Assembly: GCA_947172415.1 (NCBI GenBank)
Contig: OX359201.1
Location: 2,294,001 to 2,358,000, forward strand
Direction: 5' to 3'
DNA length: 64,000 nt
From: Chondrosia reniformis
Lineage: Eukaryota > Porifera > Demospongiae > Chondrillida > Chondrillidae
Shown here: piece after piece, positions 44,900 to 59,300 of the stretch
Position numbering within the stretch: the stretch's first letter is position 1
Layout: each line of letters starts with the position of its first letter
Program-made: the position numbers and the translations under genes
Notes under the pieces: model-generated
Told to the model about the DNA's origin: nothing
The model's database searches: none
Seen by the model: only the letters and a program-made list of their open reading frames with translations

Positions 44900-46131
44900 T
44901 ACATTGTAGACTCACATTACTTTACGCATATGAAAATCCAGCTATAATTATTTAACTTGTTTACACTGTTTTATAGGATACCTTTTGTAAATATTCCATT
45001 TATAAGACTTTGTATCCTTTGTATGGATTAAAAGGAAACAATATTCTATTTTAAAAGTATTGTGTACATATGACATACTGTTTCATAATCAATGTCAATA
45101 TTGTGTGCATTTCCACATGTTGAATCATCCTTTTTGAGTGTTTGTCACCTCTTGATAATGGCCTTAGCAATTAAGGATGTAGCATTTAATGTATGCTTAA
45201 TTTAACCACCTTATACATTAGCAGTTATTTTCAATTAAATACGTATGATACAGAAACTTGACATAAACGTACCAGTAGGTTTTTACACATACATTAAGTA
45301 TAATGATCAGTTCCTTCTATGTTGCTGTCCTTAGCAATTGACACCAGCAGCCACATGCACTCAACCCAGGGATTGTCAGGTGTGAACATAGCCAGCTCAC
45401 CTTTTTGACAGACTTGGCTTTCAAAACAAGACTTTAGGCTACAGCCTGGGACCTGCCCTATACCCTAACAAGGGCAAGGTGACCGGAAGAAGAAATTTTA
45501 TACATATAAGTATAATGTTGTGTAGGCTACTTTTAAATTACCTGTTTATAACACCAACAAGGAATTAGAAGGCATGCAGTTTTTATATAATTTGACAGGC
45601 ACAATGCTAAACAGCTATACATATAGTACAAATTTACACACTTGAGAAAGTTCGAAATTCCACCATGCAGTCTACAATGTGAAACTAGGACAAGGGATTG
45701 TATACAATGCAGTATTCTTATAAAGATATAAAGATGTTAGATACTATATATATCACATGTGTAAGAAGTCAAGGAAGTCTGTATTCTTATGTTATAATGA
45801 CATATATGTTGAGTAACTGATTTATGCACATTCTGGTCTCAGATCTAGACTAATAATGTCATATGGCAATATATACGTATATATAGATTTCAAAAGTTAT
45901 ATATAAAAGTATTATATGAAATAAATTTCATAAATTCTGTGATTTAAGTTATTTGGAAAGCCAAAATGACATCCATTTTACACATACGAGTTTCAACAAA
46001 TTCAAGACAGATTTCCACTCTATAAGGAATGACTATTATAATCTGTATATAAAGTATAACATAATTTAAACATCAGTAATTAAACATTAAAGCATATTTG
46101 TTCTTAAATTATCTGGTATACACACTGCATA
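44900..46131. other. Spacer 3' of IFR7, with a small insertion at 45340-45495
   Basis: From about 45290 the sequence is related to the spacers at 26200-27370 and 52130-53330 (gatcagttccttctatgttg). It is interrupted by about 155 bp of more GC-rich DNA (45340-45495, cagccacatgcactcaaccc to aaggtgaccggaagaagaa) that the related spacers lack. That piece looks like a SINE or a LINE 3' end, but no diagnostic box was found. No gene is supported. Confidence 0.45.
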
Positions 46132-49100
46132 TCACGTACACTTTTCATACACAACTTCATTTGCACTGTCAGTTTTATCCTTTGTCATTGTAGAAGCATA
46201 AGCTGGGTTATGTTGTAGATCTACACCAGCACTGTAGGGGAAACAGAGGAAGTATATATGACAATTAATATTGCAATATACATACGTACTTTCATGTATG
46301 ATCACTATAAACTAAAAACACTGCATATTCAATTTATTATTGTCTTGGATGCATATCTTAATAAGAAATAAGCAGCCTTGGGTTTGAACACATTTGATAT
46401 AAGCAAGTTATATAGTTCTGAGGGGACTAAAAAGACAGGTGCTATTAGTACACCATTTTTAATTAAGAGTTTTGGTCTCTTTGTCTGCAATGTTTTAAAT
46501 AAACATTGACAAGTGTATGGTTCTCTTAATTTCCGTATATCCAATCATGTATGATCAATCTTTCTACATGCATCATTGTCTTGTTTTATTATTTTTCCAG
46601 ATGTGCTAGTCACGGTTGCAGGCATCATCATCATTAATCCTTCTTTTTTTAAAGTTTCTATTTTACTAGTATATGTATATATATACACCATAATTGAATT
46701 CTCACTTCTTAATTTTATTATATTTAAACTTTTATATAATTTCTGCATGTACATAACTTACTACGTATATTCATTCTTATTCTTATTTTCTTCATGATTG
46801 AATCTCTTCTTTGTACTTCTCATGATAAGGACAAATATCACAACAGCAATAATAGAAGTTAGTACTGCACCTCCAAAGAAACCTCCAACAACTCCACCAA
46901 CAACTCCACTAGTACAGTCACCGTTTATTGATGCAACAGACACTATTTGTTAATGCAATATATATTAAGAATATAACATTTTAAACCTTCATCCACAAAT
47001 CTAGCAGTTATGTAGTGTAACTAATGAACAAAACAAATAATATAAATATAGTCAACTTACTCACTTTTATTTTTATTTAAGACGAGTTCTATCATTACAG
47101 ACTGAGACTTTCCAACAGCATTCACTGCTACAAGTGTGATGTAATATGTAGCATCTTCCACAAATACTTTTAAGTTGTAGTGTGTGTTGTTAGTTGTAAT
47201 GTTAGTCACATTTACAGTGAAAGTCTTGTCCATGGTATAACTCAATTCATACCAAGTAACTCCATCACATGTAGTTGGATGTGACTCATCCCATTCAATG
47301 TTGACAGATGTTGCTGTTGCTTGTTCTGTCATTTCTCTCAATCCTATTGGCTTATCTGGTGCTACACAGAATAAAGTATATGGAATAATACAGTATACTA
47401 TTAAGAAACATTGTAACAAATGCAGATCACTGACATTACATAGAGTGGAAGGCGTAAACATTCACCTCTCTAGTACAGTCACTGCACTGTATATATGATA
47501 GTCAGTATCACAAAACCTACAATATTCATTTAGACCTTAACTGATTCCATAGTTAATAAATTAAACACACTTTCATATTTGCAATTTACAAATGGCAATA
47601 TATTATATACAATCCACTGATTTACGTGAACTACGTATATAAGTATATATGACACTCCACTCATAATTTCTAAGTAAGATTTACAGTGATACACTAAATA
47701 TTTACTTAAGTACGTATGGTTATGATATATTAGTGAACATGTCAAACTCACAGCACAAATAAAGTCAATTAATCAGGCCAGTTAAAATATATGAAAGTGG
47801 TTACTGATATGATTATATACCTCTCTCTGTTCCCAAACACAGTTCTATGACATTTGACAATGTACCAATATCAGTGTTAGCTGAGTTGACTGCCCTCACT
47901 CTCATGTAGTATGTAGGGAACTCTGGTCCTGTCCAGTTGTAGTGTGTTAAGCTATTTTGGGTAAGTGCAGTTCCACTAATTGTGGTAAAGTTACTGTTTG
48001 TAGTGTACTCAATCTCATAAGAGGTGATCACTCCATTTGGATTAACAGGAGGTAGCCAGTTCAACTCAACTCCATTTTCAATATCTCTTGTAATTCTCAG
48101 CAGATGTGGAGGACTAGGAACTGAATATAGATACAGATTCAATTATGTAGTTATAGTTTTAAACTAAACTCACTGTCATCTTCTGTTTTAACTGTCTTCT
48201 TTATGGGTTGACTGACTCCACTACCATCTGTAGCCCACACTCTAATCATGTATCTACTTCCAGCTGTCAGCTTGTTCAGAGTAACACTTGTACTGTCAGA
48301 TCCACCCAACCTCATGTAGGTTGGTGTGACTGGTACTGAGAAGTCCAGTCTTTCATAACTGATGTAATATCCAGAGCTTCCACTAACACTAGTCCAGCTG
48401 AGTGTAATGGAATGTTGAGTGAGTTGTGTCACTGAAAGGTCTTCAGTGGAAGTAAGAGAGGTAGTGTCTACAGCAAGATTATATATATCAAGGTGCATTC
48501 ACTAAGGAATTTAAAGTCCTATACGTATATATAAAGGATTACTCAGTTAGCTATATATAGCCATCTGTACATGTGCAGTTTTGTAAAAACGCTTCTGTAA
48601 TAGTACATGAAAACAAAAATGCATCTTGGATAGAAACATTCATATCAATATGTAGTAAGTAATATGATGTTTGGTGTGTGGCTGAGTATTATTATAGCCC
48701 AGAAGTGTGGACTATAGTTTAGTATAATTATTTTGGCAGAAATATGAGGTGATGGGCTATAATCAATCAATCAATCAATCAATATCTTATTTTAGGTGGG
48801 AGGGTCTATTAGCTAACAGCTATTTTACAAGGAGCCCACCATAATAATATAATAATAAAAGTACCATAATAATAAAACTATAATACGTATATACAGTATA
48901 TACGTATATATATACAGTATGTATATAAGTATATACAATATGGATTTGAGAATATAATTAAAGTTTAAAATATGTAATATAAGTTTAATTAAACAAACCA
49001 ATGGATTTATTAAATGTTTAGAAAAACATTTTTGGTCCTAATTGTAACTAAAACTGATATATGTATACCCTATCAGCATTTGAGCACGAATTCCAGAAAC

Positions 49101-50849
49101 TTTCTTCAGGGTCCCTATAAATTACCAACAACTAAGAAAACCAATTGCAATGCATAAGGTTTACTTCACTATATCCTATAATCAGTGATTAACAGTGTAT
49201 ATGGTAGATAATCCCCCTTAGCTTGTTACCCTGGCAATAAGAGAAGAATAGCCTGTTGCCATGGCAACTGAATGGTTAATGGTGGGGTATATTCCAAATT
49301 TATCTGTTATTATCTGTGATTGGTCACAGATATATCTGGAGAAAAGTCAAACAGGAAATAAATCAATTTAATTTGTCACCTTTTACAACATTGCATCACT
49401 AAAAATCAATATCATCACACTATGGACAACAGAAAAATGAGTTACAGTCCATGCACTGAGACATCCACCAGAATATAATACTCAGTCAGCTTCGCCTCAG
49501 CCTTCTATTATATTGTGGCTACCTTCCTCACCTCTGGTCTATAACTTATACATATATAATTTGCTAGCTATAAATGTGGGCTATTTTTTAAAATGTACAA
49601 TCTGCAATAGACTAAGTACATGAAAAAACATTCTACATAATGCTAACTTGGATTGACAAACATTCCAAACCATGCTGTCCTTTGATTTCCTTGACAGTAG
49701 AATTCTTCATTTGAAGGATTCATAGAAATTGATCTTGTTAACTGATTAAACCTACCTTGTGCGCTATAAAATGATGTATAAGGACCTGAGAAGGGTGGTT
49801 TAGTTCCACTTCTATAATACCATGACACTTGACCTGCACCACTACTGTAACAGAGGACACGATATCTAGTATTCCTTTCTATTAATATTGGAGTTCCATC
49901 AGTGACAAAACTGTTTCTTGGAAAGTAGATTCCAGGATACTGTGAACTTGGTTTGTAATATATGGACACACCAGCTATAAAATATACAGTATTTACAGAG
50001 TCAGCATTATTAGGTATAAGCATATTTATGTATACATACGCATTTATAATACCCTATGGAATATATATACATACACATTTATAATACCCTAAGGAATACT
50101 TTACTTAAAAGAATATCATCCTTAGTATACATACATTCTTTCCGGGGCTTAATTGAGACTATGCTATCTAATTAACTTTCCAATTCCCTCTATTAAACTG
50201 ACTAAATTATAAACAATATCCATACAGAATGTCTTGTAGTGCTTGAATATTAAAGTTCAACCTTTATTAATGGTAATAATACAAAGAAGTAAACAAACCT
50301 GTAACACGGATCCTGTGAGTATCACTCCCCAGTATCATTCCATCCCTTCTATTAGATACACTACACTGGTAGTCTCCATTATCCCCATCATGTACTATAT
50401 CCACTACTACTGTGTTGTTGTACTGCCTCCTTGAACCAGCCTGTGATGGTTCTGATGGATTATCACAAGTACTTCCATTAGCACATGTCCAACTGTAAGT
50501 CAGTTCACTTCCATAAGGTACTCCAACCACTCTACACACCAAAACCACAGTTGTTCCTTGCTCCACTTCATAAGTGTTTGGATAAGCATCGATCTTAACT
50601 GTGAAACACAAATGCCATTGGATATTCTACAGTAGCTGTAATTTATGATATATCGAACGAGTACTCTGTAGTAGCTCTTCTTACCTTGGATGTTGCCAGG
50701 TCGGGAAGAGCAAACTTGACCGATTAAAAGACCTGAAGGAAATGGAACTAATTAACAGTTTTACGTAGTTATAATATTTAGACTTAAAACGCCTAAGATT
50801 TACCTTCGAAGAAGAGTGTGACAATTATTCCTGCGTAGTAAGTTACCAT
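46132..50849 (-). CDS. IFR7: Ig-FN3 single-pass membrane receptor, intact
   Basis: Nine exons: 50804-50849, 50685-50732, 50299-50598 (Ig1), 49648-49974 (Ig2), 48174-48467 (FN3-1), 47821-48120 (FN3-2), 47065-47361 (FN3-3), 46762-46942 (membrane) and 46132-46231 (tail). The total is 1893 nt, 630 aa, all splice sites canonical. Ig1 has VVLVC, YSWTCANGSTC and VHDGDNGDYQC. Ig2 is one residue shorter, with SGTKPPFSGPYTSFYSAQ in the variable loop. FN3-2 lacks three residues near GTLS. FN3-3 carries the VMIELV insertion. The tail reads NEYTYAGV, HNPAY and ends VVYEKCT. The FN3-1/Ig2 intron is enlarged (about 1.2 kb). It lies directly downstream of IFR8, and both could follow the intact 7TM-5. Confidence 0.85.
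48468..49647 (-). other. Enlarged IFR7 intron with repeats
   Basis: This intron is about 0.45 kb longer than its homologues. It contains an (aatc)n run at 48760-48782, AT-rich (taa)n sequence to about 48960, and a gggagggtctattagctaac stretch at about 48799 that has no counterpart in the other copies. The palindrome-like ggtgggag/ggagcccacc pair flanks a short piece at 48796-48841. No coding sequence is seen. Confidence 0.4.
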
Positions 50850-53333
50850 TCTTATCTATAGTTAACGATCAACAATAACATAATAAAATGCAATAGGAAC
50901 TGTAAGCTGTTGAAAAGTGTAGATTTAGGAACAATAATAAATCACGTGTGTAACTCGTGCTGCATGCACTAGCAGACTCAGGGACGATCCAGAATATTGT
51001 AACAGAAAGGATAAACAGGGGGATTAGGGAATTAATACCGTATATAAACATACGTATGTATCTATTTATGATAATAAATAAATACATATTTTCTATTTTC
51101 TATTTAGTATATAAAGGGGGATTGCAAATTACAAGCTATGTAGGAGTGTGATAGAAAGTATAGAAGTAGAGGTTAGAAAAATAGTGCTCTAAGAGAGAGT
51201 ACGTATATACGTATACTTCAAGCACCCAGAGAGCCCATCCCCTTAAATCCACCATTGTGCAAGGTCAATTTAATACATTAAGTACAATTTTCTATATTAT
51301 GTTATAGGTATTCACTCATATAATCAACACAATAATGTTATATAGTGAAGTCGTATGTATGTTCACTAACTAGAGTCAGTGTATATGACAATTATGTCAA
51401 ATACACTTGTCAAATTTTATTTAGAAAAGAGATAGATAATAGAAAATTTTATTTAGAAAGTTCTCTTGGTGATAACTCAAAGTAATATTGCAGACAAAGA
51501 GACCAAAACTCTTAATTAAAAATGGTGTACTAATAGCACCTGGCTGTTTTGGTCCCCTCAGAGTAACTTGCTTCATGACAACTGTGCAAGGTCATTACAA
51601 GATGTCAATACATTAAGTACAATTTTCTATTTTATGTTATAGGTATTCACTCTTATATATAATCAGCACAGTGATTTTATATACGTATATAGTGATGTTG
51701 TGTGTATACATATGTTCACTAACTAGAGTAAGTGTATATGACAATTATTATTAGTATATAACTGTTGTACACATTGTTTACCAAATCCTATATGGTTTTA
51801 CAGAACATAAGTGTGGATAGGGATGTAATATAAACTCTTTGCAGTGTATATAAAAAACTTAGGTATATATGTAGTTGGAAATGTCCGGCCATTCTCATCA
51901 AAGTGTACCTTAATTAAACTGAATGTATGTGAAGCTGTGAATGGTATTTATAGTATGTATATGCATGCAGTTGGATACGTATACACATACATATTTGATT
52001 TATTGCTGAATTTTTGTTAAGAAATATTTTACTTGAGTAATCTATCTCAATTCCTGAGCAATAGTTAGTGTATGCCTTTGATATGGTTGAGCCTTGATAT
52101 GTATAAAGATATTAACATAATGGTAACAGGAGGTTTTTATACATGTGTACCTTAAAGTTTCATGATCAGTTCCTTCTATGTTGCTGTCCTTAGCACTTTA
52201 CAAGGGTGTATCTCTTATATAGATAGGACAAAGCAAATTTGTTAATATCAATAGCCAATTAAAAACTTATTGAATTTACAGACATTGAAAAAGAATAATT
52301 GCGTTATACATATGCATGAAGCACTTATACGAGTTAGGGTCCTGATGTAGTGATTGTGTGTGTGTATATATTTGCTGGATTACAAAAGTAATATAATATT
52401 TTAGATTGAAAATATCATAAGAATGTTGTAAGACTATATAGGATGGAGACTTCTGCATGCTATTGTAATTATTATATATGCAAAAATTTGTGGTATAATC
52501 AAAATCATTCAAAAAGCAATACATAGGACTTTACATATGTATGTATGTAAAGTCACATGTTCCCCTGCAATGTCATGTTTATACAAAAAGCATTGCCTGT
52601 CCATTTTCTGTGATAAGAAATAAGAGAATTCTTACAAACAACAGCCTTCTGTTACATACTTTGCATTATCAAGATCTAAAAAATCCTGCTATCTACATAA
52701 CTGTTGTGTAGGCTACTTTTAAATGACCTGTACATAACACCAACAAGGAATTAGAAGGCATGCAGTTTTTATATAATTTGACAGGCACAATGCTAAACAG
52801 CTATACATATAGTACAAATTTACACACTTGAGAAAGTAGGAAATTCCACCATACAGTCTACAATTGTGAAACTAGACCAAGGGAATATACATAATTTTAA
52901 AGCAATGTAGTATTTTGTAGTAGGGACTGTATATATACATTACAATATTCTTATAAAGATATAAAGATGTTATGATCACATGTGTAAGAAGCCAAGGAAG
53001 TCTGTATTCTTATGTTATATAATGATATATATGTTGAGTAACTGATTTATGCACATTCTGGTCATAGACTGATAATATATGGCAAGTTTTAAAAAGGCAT
53101 TTTAATGCATTTCATAAATTCTGTGAATTAAAAATATCAATTTGGAAAGCCAAAATAACATCAATTTTACACATACGAGTTTCAACAACTTCAAGACAAA
53201 TTTCCACTCTGTAAGGAATGTTTCCCAATGACTATTATAATCTGTATATAAAGTATAACATATTTTAAACATCAGTGTAAGAATATATTAAACTTTAAAG
53301 CATTTGTTTTTAAATTAGCTAGTATACACACTG
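50850..53333. repeat. IFR7-IFR8 spacer with inverted intron fragment
   Basis: 50850-51406 matches the upstream region of IFR6. About 51407-51575 is an inverted copy of the last-intron sequence of the IFR genes (compare 9280-9420: ttggtcccctcagagtaact appears here on the plus strand in reverse orientation). From 51576 on it is the partner of 25604-27370. A degenerate copy of the upstream block lies near 51880. No gene is supported. Confidence 0.7.
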
Positions 53334-56300
53334 TCAAGTACACTTTTCATACACAACTTCATTTGCACTGTCAGTTTTATCCTTTGTCATTGTAGAAGCA
53401 TAAGCTGGGTTATGTTGTAGATCTACACCAGCACTGTAAGGGAAACAGAGGAAGTAGATATGACAATTAATAATATTATACATACTTTCATGTATGTATG
53501 TATATGGACCTATAGTATAGTATTCAGGGATGGCTTATAAACGCACTACTGTACCTTATTCAATGTATTATTGTTTTGGATGCACATCTTAATAGCGAAT
53601 AGGCAGCCTTGGCTTTGAACACACTTGACATGAAGCAAGTTAGCTCTGAGGGGACCAAGTCAGGTGCTATTAGCACACCATATTTAATTAAGAGTTTTGG
53701 TCTCTTATTATTTTGAGTTATCACTTTTCTATTATCTATTATCTATTTTCTAAATAAAATTTGACAAGTGTATGAGTCACTTAATTTCCGTATATCCAAT
53801 TCTGTATGATCAGTCTTTGTACATGCATCATTGTCTTGTTTCATTATTTTTCCAGATCTGCTAGTCACTCTTACAGGCATCATCATCAAAAGTTTAACAT
53901 TATTTTTTATGTTTTTATTTTACTAGTATATGTATTAGTTATACCACGGCGCTGAGGTGTATATGGATTTTATACGTAGAGTCTTTACTAATCCTATCTT
54001 CATTTTTTAATGTTTTTATTTACTAGTTTGTATATATACACACCATAATTGAATTCTATGGATATAAATAATATATTTAATCATTTCTGCATGTACATAA
54101 CTTACTACGTATATTCATTCTTATTCTTATTTTCTTTATGACTAAATCTCTTCTTTGTACTTCTCATGATGAGGACATGTATCACAACAGCAACAGTGGA
54201 GGTTAGTACTGCACCTCCAAAGAAACCTCCAACAACTCCACCAACAACTCCACTAGTACAGTCACCGTTTATTGATGCAACAGACACTATTTGTTTATAC
54301 ATTATACATATATTAATTAAGAATGCAAATTATTAAAAATACATGTTAAACCTTCATCCACAAATCTAGCAGTTATGTAGTGTAACTAATGAACAAACTA
54401 ATGTAAATATAGTCAACTTTCTCACTTTTATTATCATTTAAGGCAAGTTCTACAGACTGAGACTTTCCAACAGCATTCACTGCTACAAGTGTGATGTAAT
54501 ATGTAGCATCTTCCACAAGTTCTGTTAGGTTGTAGTGTGTGTTGTTAGTTGTAATGTTAGTCACACTGCAAGTAAAAGTCTTGTCCATTGTATAACTCAA
54601 TTCATACCAAGTAACTCCATCACATGTAGTTGGAGGTGACTCATCCCATTCAATGTAGACAGATGTTGTTGTTGCTTGTTCTGTTATTTCTCTCAATCCT
54701 ATTGGCTCATCTGGTGCTACACAGAATAAAGTATATTAATACAAAGATACATTGTAACATATGCAGATCATTGACATTACATAGAGTGGAAGGTGTAAAC
54801 ATTCACCCCTCTGGTACAGTCACTGCACTGTATATATAATAGTCAGTATCACAAAACCGACAATATTCATTTGGATCTTAACTTCCATAGTTAATAAATT
54901 AAACACACTTTCATTTATGCAAATAACAAATGGCAATATATTATATACAATGCCCCTTGACATTATTCACTGATTTACTGGAACTACGAACATATATATA
55001 TGATACTGCACTCCCGATAATTTCTAAGTAAGATTTACTATGTATTTACTAAATAATTATTTAAGTATGGTTATGATACGTTAGTGCATGTCAAACTCAC
55101 AGCACAAATAAAGTCAGTGAATGAGGCCAGTTAAAATATATGAAAGTGGTTACTGATATGATTATATACCTCTCTCTATTCCCAAACACATTTCTAGCAC
55201 ATTTGAAGGTTCAGACATTGTACCAGTATCAGTGTTAGCTGAGTTGACTGCCCTCACTCTCATGTAGTATGTAGGGAACTCTGGTCCTGTCCAGTTGTAG
55301 TGTGTTAAGCTATTTTGGGTTAGTACAGTTTCACTGATTGTGGTAAAGGTACTGTTTGTAGTGTACTCAATCTCGTAAGAAGTGGTCACTCCATTTGGAT
55401 TAACAGGAGGTAGCCAGTTCAACTCAACTCCATTTTCAATATATCTTGTAATTCTCAGAAGACGTGGAGGACTAGGAACTGAATAGAGAAACAGATTCAG
55501 TTATGTAGTTATAGTTTTAAACTAAACTCACTGTCATCTTCTGTTTTAACTGTCTTCTCTATGGGTTGACTGACTCCACTACCATTTGTAGCCCACACTC
55601 TAATCATGTATCTAGTTCCAGCTGTCAGATTGTTCAGAGTAACACTTGTATTGTCAGATCCACCCAACCTCATGTAGGTTGGTGTGACTGGTACTGAGAA
55701 GTCCAGTCTTTCATAACTGATGTAATATCCAGAGCTTCCACTAACACTAGTCCAGCTGAGTGTAATGGAATGGTGAGTGAATTGTGTCACTGACAGGTCT
55801 TCAGTGGAGGTGAGAGAGGTAGTGTCTACAGCAATATTAATATATCAACATGTAGTATGATATATAAAATATATATAGAGACGAGGAGCTACAGTCGAAT
55901 ATAAAATAATATATTTTGGCAAAATCTGTGGCAATGGGCTATAACTAATATTGTAACAGCATTCAAGCAGCCCGGGAATAAAATAGTTAAAAATTTAAAG
56001 GAATTCCAGAAATTCAGAGTCTAAAGAAATTACGACAACTAGGAAAAAGAATGTGTTAGATTTACTTCACTTCCTGTATTAACTTACTCAATCAATCAAT
56101 CAATCAGTCAACATTGTACAAACACTTGTTGGAGATTCAATAACTAATTATAGTTCAATGGTTCTCAGAGCACAAACAAAGTCATGATATAATATCGCAC
56201 AGCTTTTTATGAGTTTCAGATGGAAGAGGCATGAGGGGTCCCGGAGGCAACACATCACATTGCAGATCTCGACTATGCTTGACATCGCACTTCTCACCAA

Positions 56301-59300
56301 TACAGTTGGAAGTGCTCAGCATCTGCTCACTGCTCTTGAGACCAACGCTAAAACAGTCGGTCTCAAGATTAATGTTGCCAAAACAGAGTTCATGCTGGCA
56401 GGTGACTTCCTTGGGCAACCCGTGCTCACAATATCCAGCGGCCCCATCAAACAGGTGGATAACTTCAGGTAACTGAGATGTTGGATGAAGGACTCTAAGA
56501 AGGATTTTTGGTCTGGCAAGCTTTGGCATTTGATGCTGCCAACCGTATATGAGGCAGGTTTGGAGGTCAGACATCTCTAGGAGCCTGAAGGTCACACTTC
56601 AGGGCAATTGGTACTTGGTACCAGCCAGCTAGTGACCTAGTGTTCTGGCAGAGACAAGAGAGGTTTCGAGTAGGTCAGGCCAACAGCCTAACTTACACCC
56701 AGATGCTGTCACGCAACACAGGCCTCGAGCTGGATGAATTAAGAAGAGTTGCTGTTGTTAGGGACGAGTGGAGAAAGCTGTGCGATTAACTTGCTAATGT
56801 CGTATATCCTATTTATCAGCAATTCATGCTCCACATGGTAGATTATATTATTTACCAATATCATCTCGTTACCCTGGTAATGGGGGATATATAATTAATA
56901 TGCTAGCTATTTACAAACTGTGTATTGTGTGGTTTTGTAAAAATGCACAATTTCCAATAGTACATGAAAACACATTCTACATAATGCTAACTTGGATTGA
57001 CAAACATTCCAAACCATGCTGTCCTCTGATTTCCTTTACAGTAGAATTCTTCGTTTGAGGGATTCCTAGAAATTATTCTCGTTAACTGATTCGACCTACC
57101 TTCATTGAAAGAGTATGATGAATAAGAGTGATCTGAGAAGGAAGGCACTTTAATTCCATTTCTATAATACCATAACACTTGACCTGCACCACTACTGTAA
57201 CAGAAGACACGATATCTATTATTCCCTTCCACTAATATCGGAGTTCCATCAGTGACAAAACTGTTTCTTGGAAAGTAGATTCCAGGATACTGTGAACTTC
57301 TTTTGATATATATGGATACACCAGCTGTAAATTTATAAAATACAACATATATATATACAAATATAATGAAGGTACAGATAGTGTTTTAGTATTTATATAT
57401 ATTGAAAAATGTGTATTGCTATTCCAGCTGTAAATATTTACTATATATATTTACGAAGGATAGCATTATTATGTATGAACATATTAATATATAATATATA
57501 CCCGTTTATATATGTTGATCTATATGTGCGTGTCTGTGGATCTGCCTGCTGATTTTTCTGATTATTGCTTGCTATGAATCTCTCTTTCGTCCAACAAGGA
57601 TATGCTGTTCGCCCCACGTAACCTGATAGTAGGAAGTTATTCGTGTTTCACTCTCTGCTTGTGGAAGCGAAGTTCACACCTTCGTCCTGATCTGGAACAC
57701 GAAGGTCACGGGTGGTCATTATCCCCTTCTGCTATTGGATGCTGTTACTCACAGTGGATGTCGAGCTAAATCCAGGCCCAACCCGCTTTCCGTGCACCGT
57801 CTGCCACAAGTCAGTAATAAATCAGCCTGGGGTATGATGTGATGCTTGTGACAAGTGGACACATTCTGGCTGTGCCGCATTGCATGGCAAGGATGAGTAC
57901 GAAAGGCTGAGTATTGACAGTGAGTTAGAATGGTTGTGTCCCACCTGCATCACCTGACAGTACCTTCCTGTGTCCTATAACAAATCTCCTAATAACCTCC
58001 CACCCATCCATGCCTTCCCCCCTTGAGTCCTCATCAAAACTAGCTGTCTTCTGCTACATTAATGCCCAAAGTTTGATGAACAACCTAGATGAGTTGCAAT
58101 CCATTCTGTCTCTAGACCTGTAGGTTTCAGTGTAAGTGAGACTTGGTTTAATGACTCCATTCAAAATGGTGAGGTTGACATTCCATCTTATGTCCAGTAC
58201 TGGTGGGACTAAGGCAGTCACAGTGGTGGTGTATTGGTGGACATTCCTGTTAACTTGAGAAGCCACAGGAGGCCTGACTTGGAAGCTGAGGGTGTGGAAG
58301 TCATCTGGGTGGAGCTAGCTATATATACATAGAAAAAGGTTACACTCCAGACAATTTCCCTCTGAGTGGAAGAATGCAAACATTACTCCTATACTCAAAT
58401 CTGGAGACAAAAAAGACATAAATAACTTTCGACCCATTTCTGTTCTACCTTGTTATAGCCAAATTGTTTGAATTCTTCGACACCAAGCCACCACCACTCA
58501 CCACCGTGAGTATTTGGAGTCGAACAAACTCCTGAATGTTGCCCAATCTGGTTTTCAATCAAACCACTGCACCCAAGATGTCTTATTGAAATGCACTGAT
58601 GACTTGAAAACAGCTCTCAATGATGGAATGATTGTTGGTACAGTAATGATTGATCTGTCTAAGGCTTTGATTCTATAGACCATTTCCTTCTTTTGAAGAA
58701 ACTAGAACCTCTTGGAATCCGAGAAAAAGAACACTTTTGGTTTGAAAACTACCTGAAAGGAAGGAGGCAAAGAGTTGTTGTCAGCAGCACTTTCTCTGAA
58801 TGGAGAAGTGTAGTTACAGATGTGCCTCAGGGGTCCATTTTGGGACCACTCCTTTTCTTGGTTTTTGTGAATGATTTGCCCAGTGTAGACAAACACAGCA
58901 AGGTCAACCTCTATGCAGATAACACCTCATTCAGATGAATGTGGCCAGTGTAGTCAAACAAACCTCTATGCAGATGACACTTAATGAATGTGGGCAAAAC
59001 TCAGCTGATGGTCATGTGCGGCCACAAAAAGAAGCATCTGAGGACCTAGTTAAAGTGCGTATTGGGGAAGCCTTGCTATGGAAGCATGATTCAGTGTTAC
59101 AGTAGATAAACACCTACTTAAGTTGGAAGGCGCACATTGCTAATGTACAAAGGATAGGCTTGGGAAAAATTGCTGCCATCAGGCTGGTAGGTGTCTATCT
59201 TCTTAGCCAAGTCAGGAAAATGTTGTACTTCTCTTTTGTCACCCCCCATCTGGATAATTACTCAGTGGTTTGGCTCAATTGTGGTGTCGTCCTGACTAGC

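Noticed and set aside
48760-48782. (aatc)n runs here, near 21346 and near 56088, considered as CRISPR-like or regulatory repeats
   Set aside because: They are short simple-sequence repeats without spacers.
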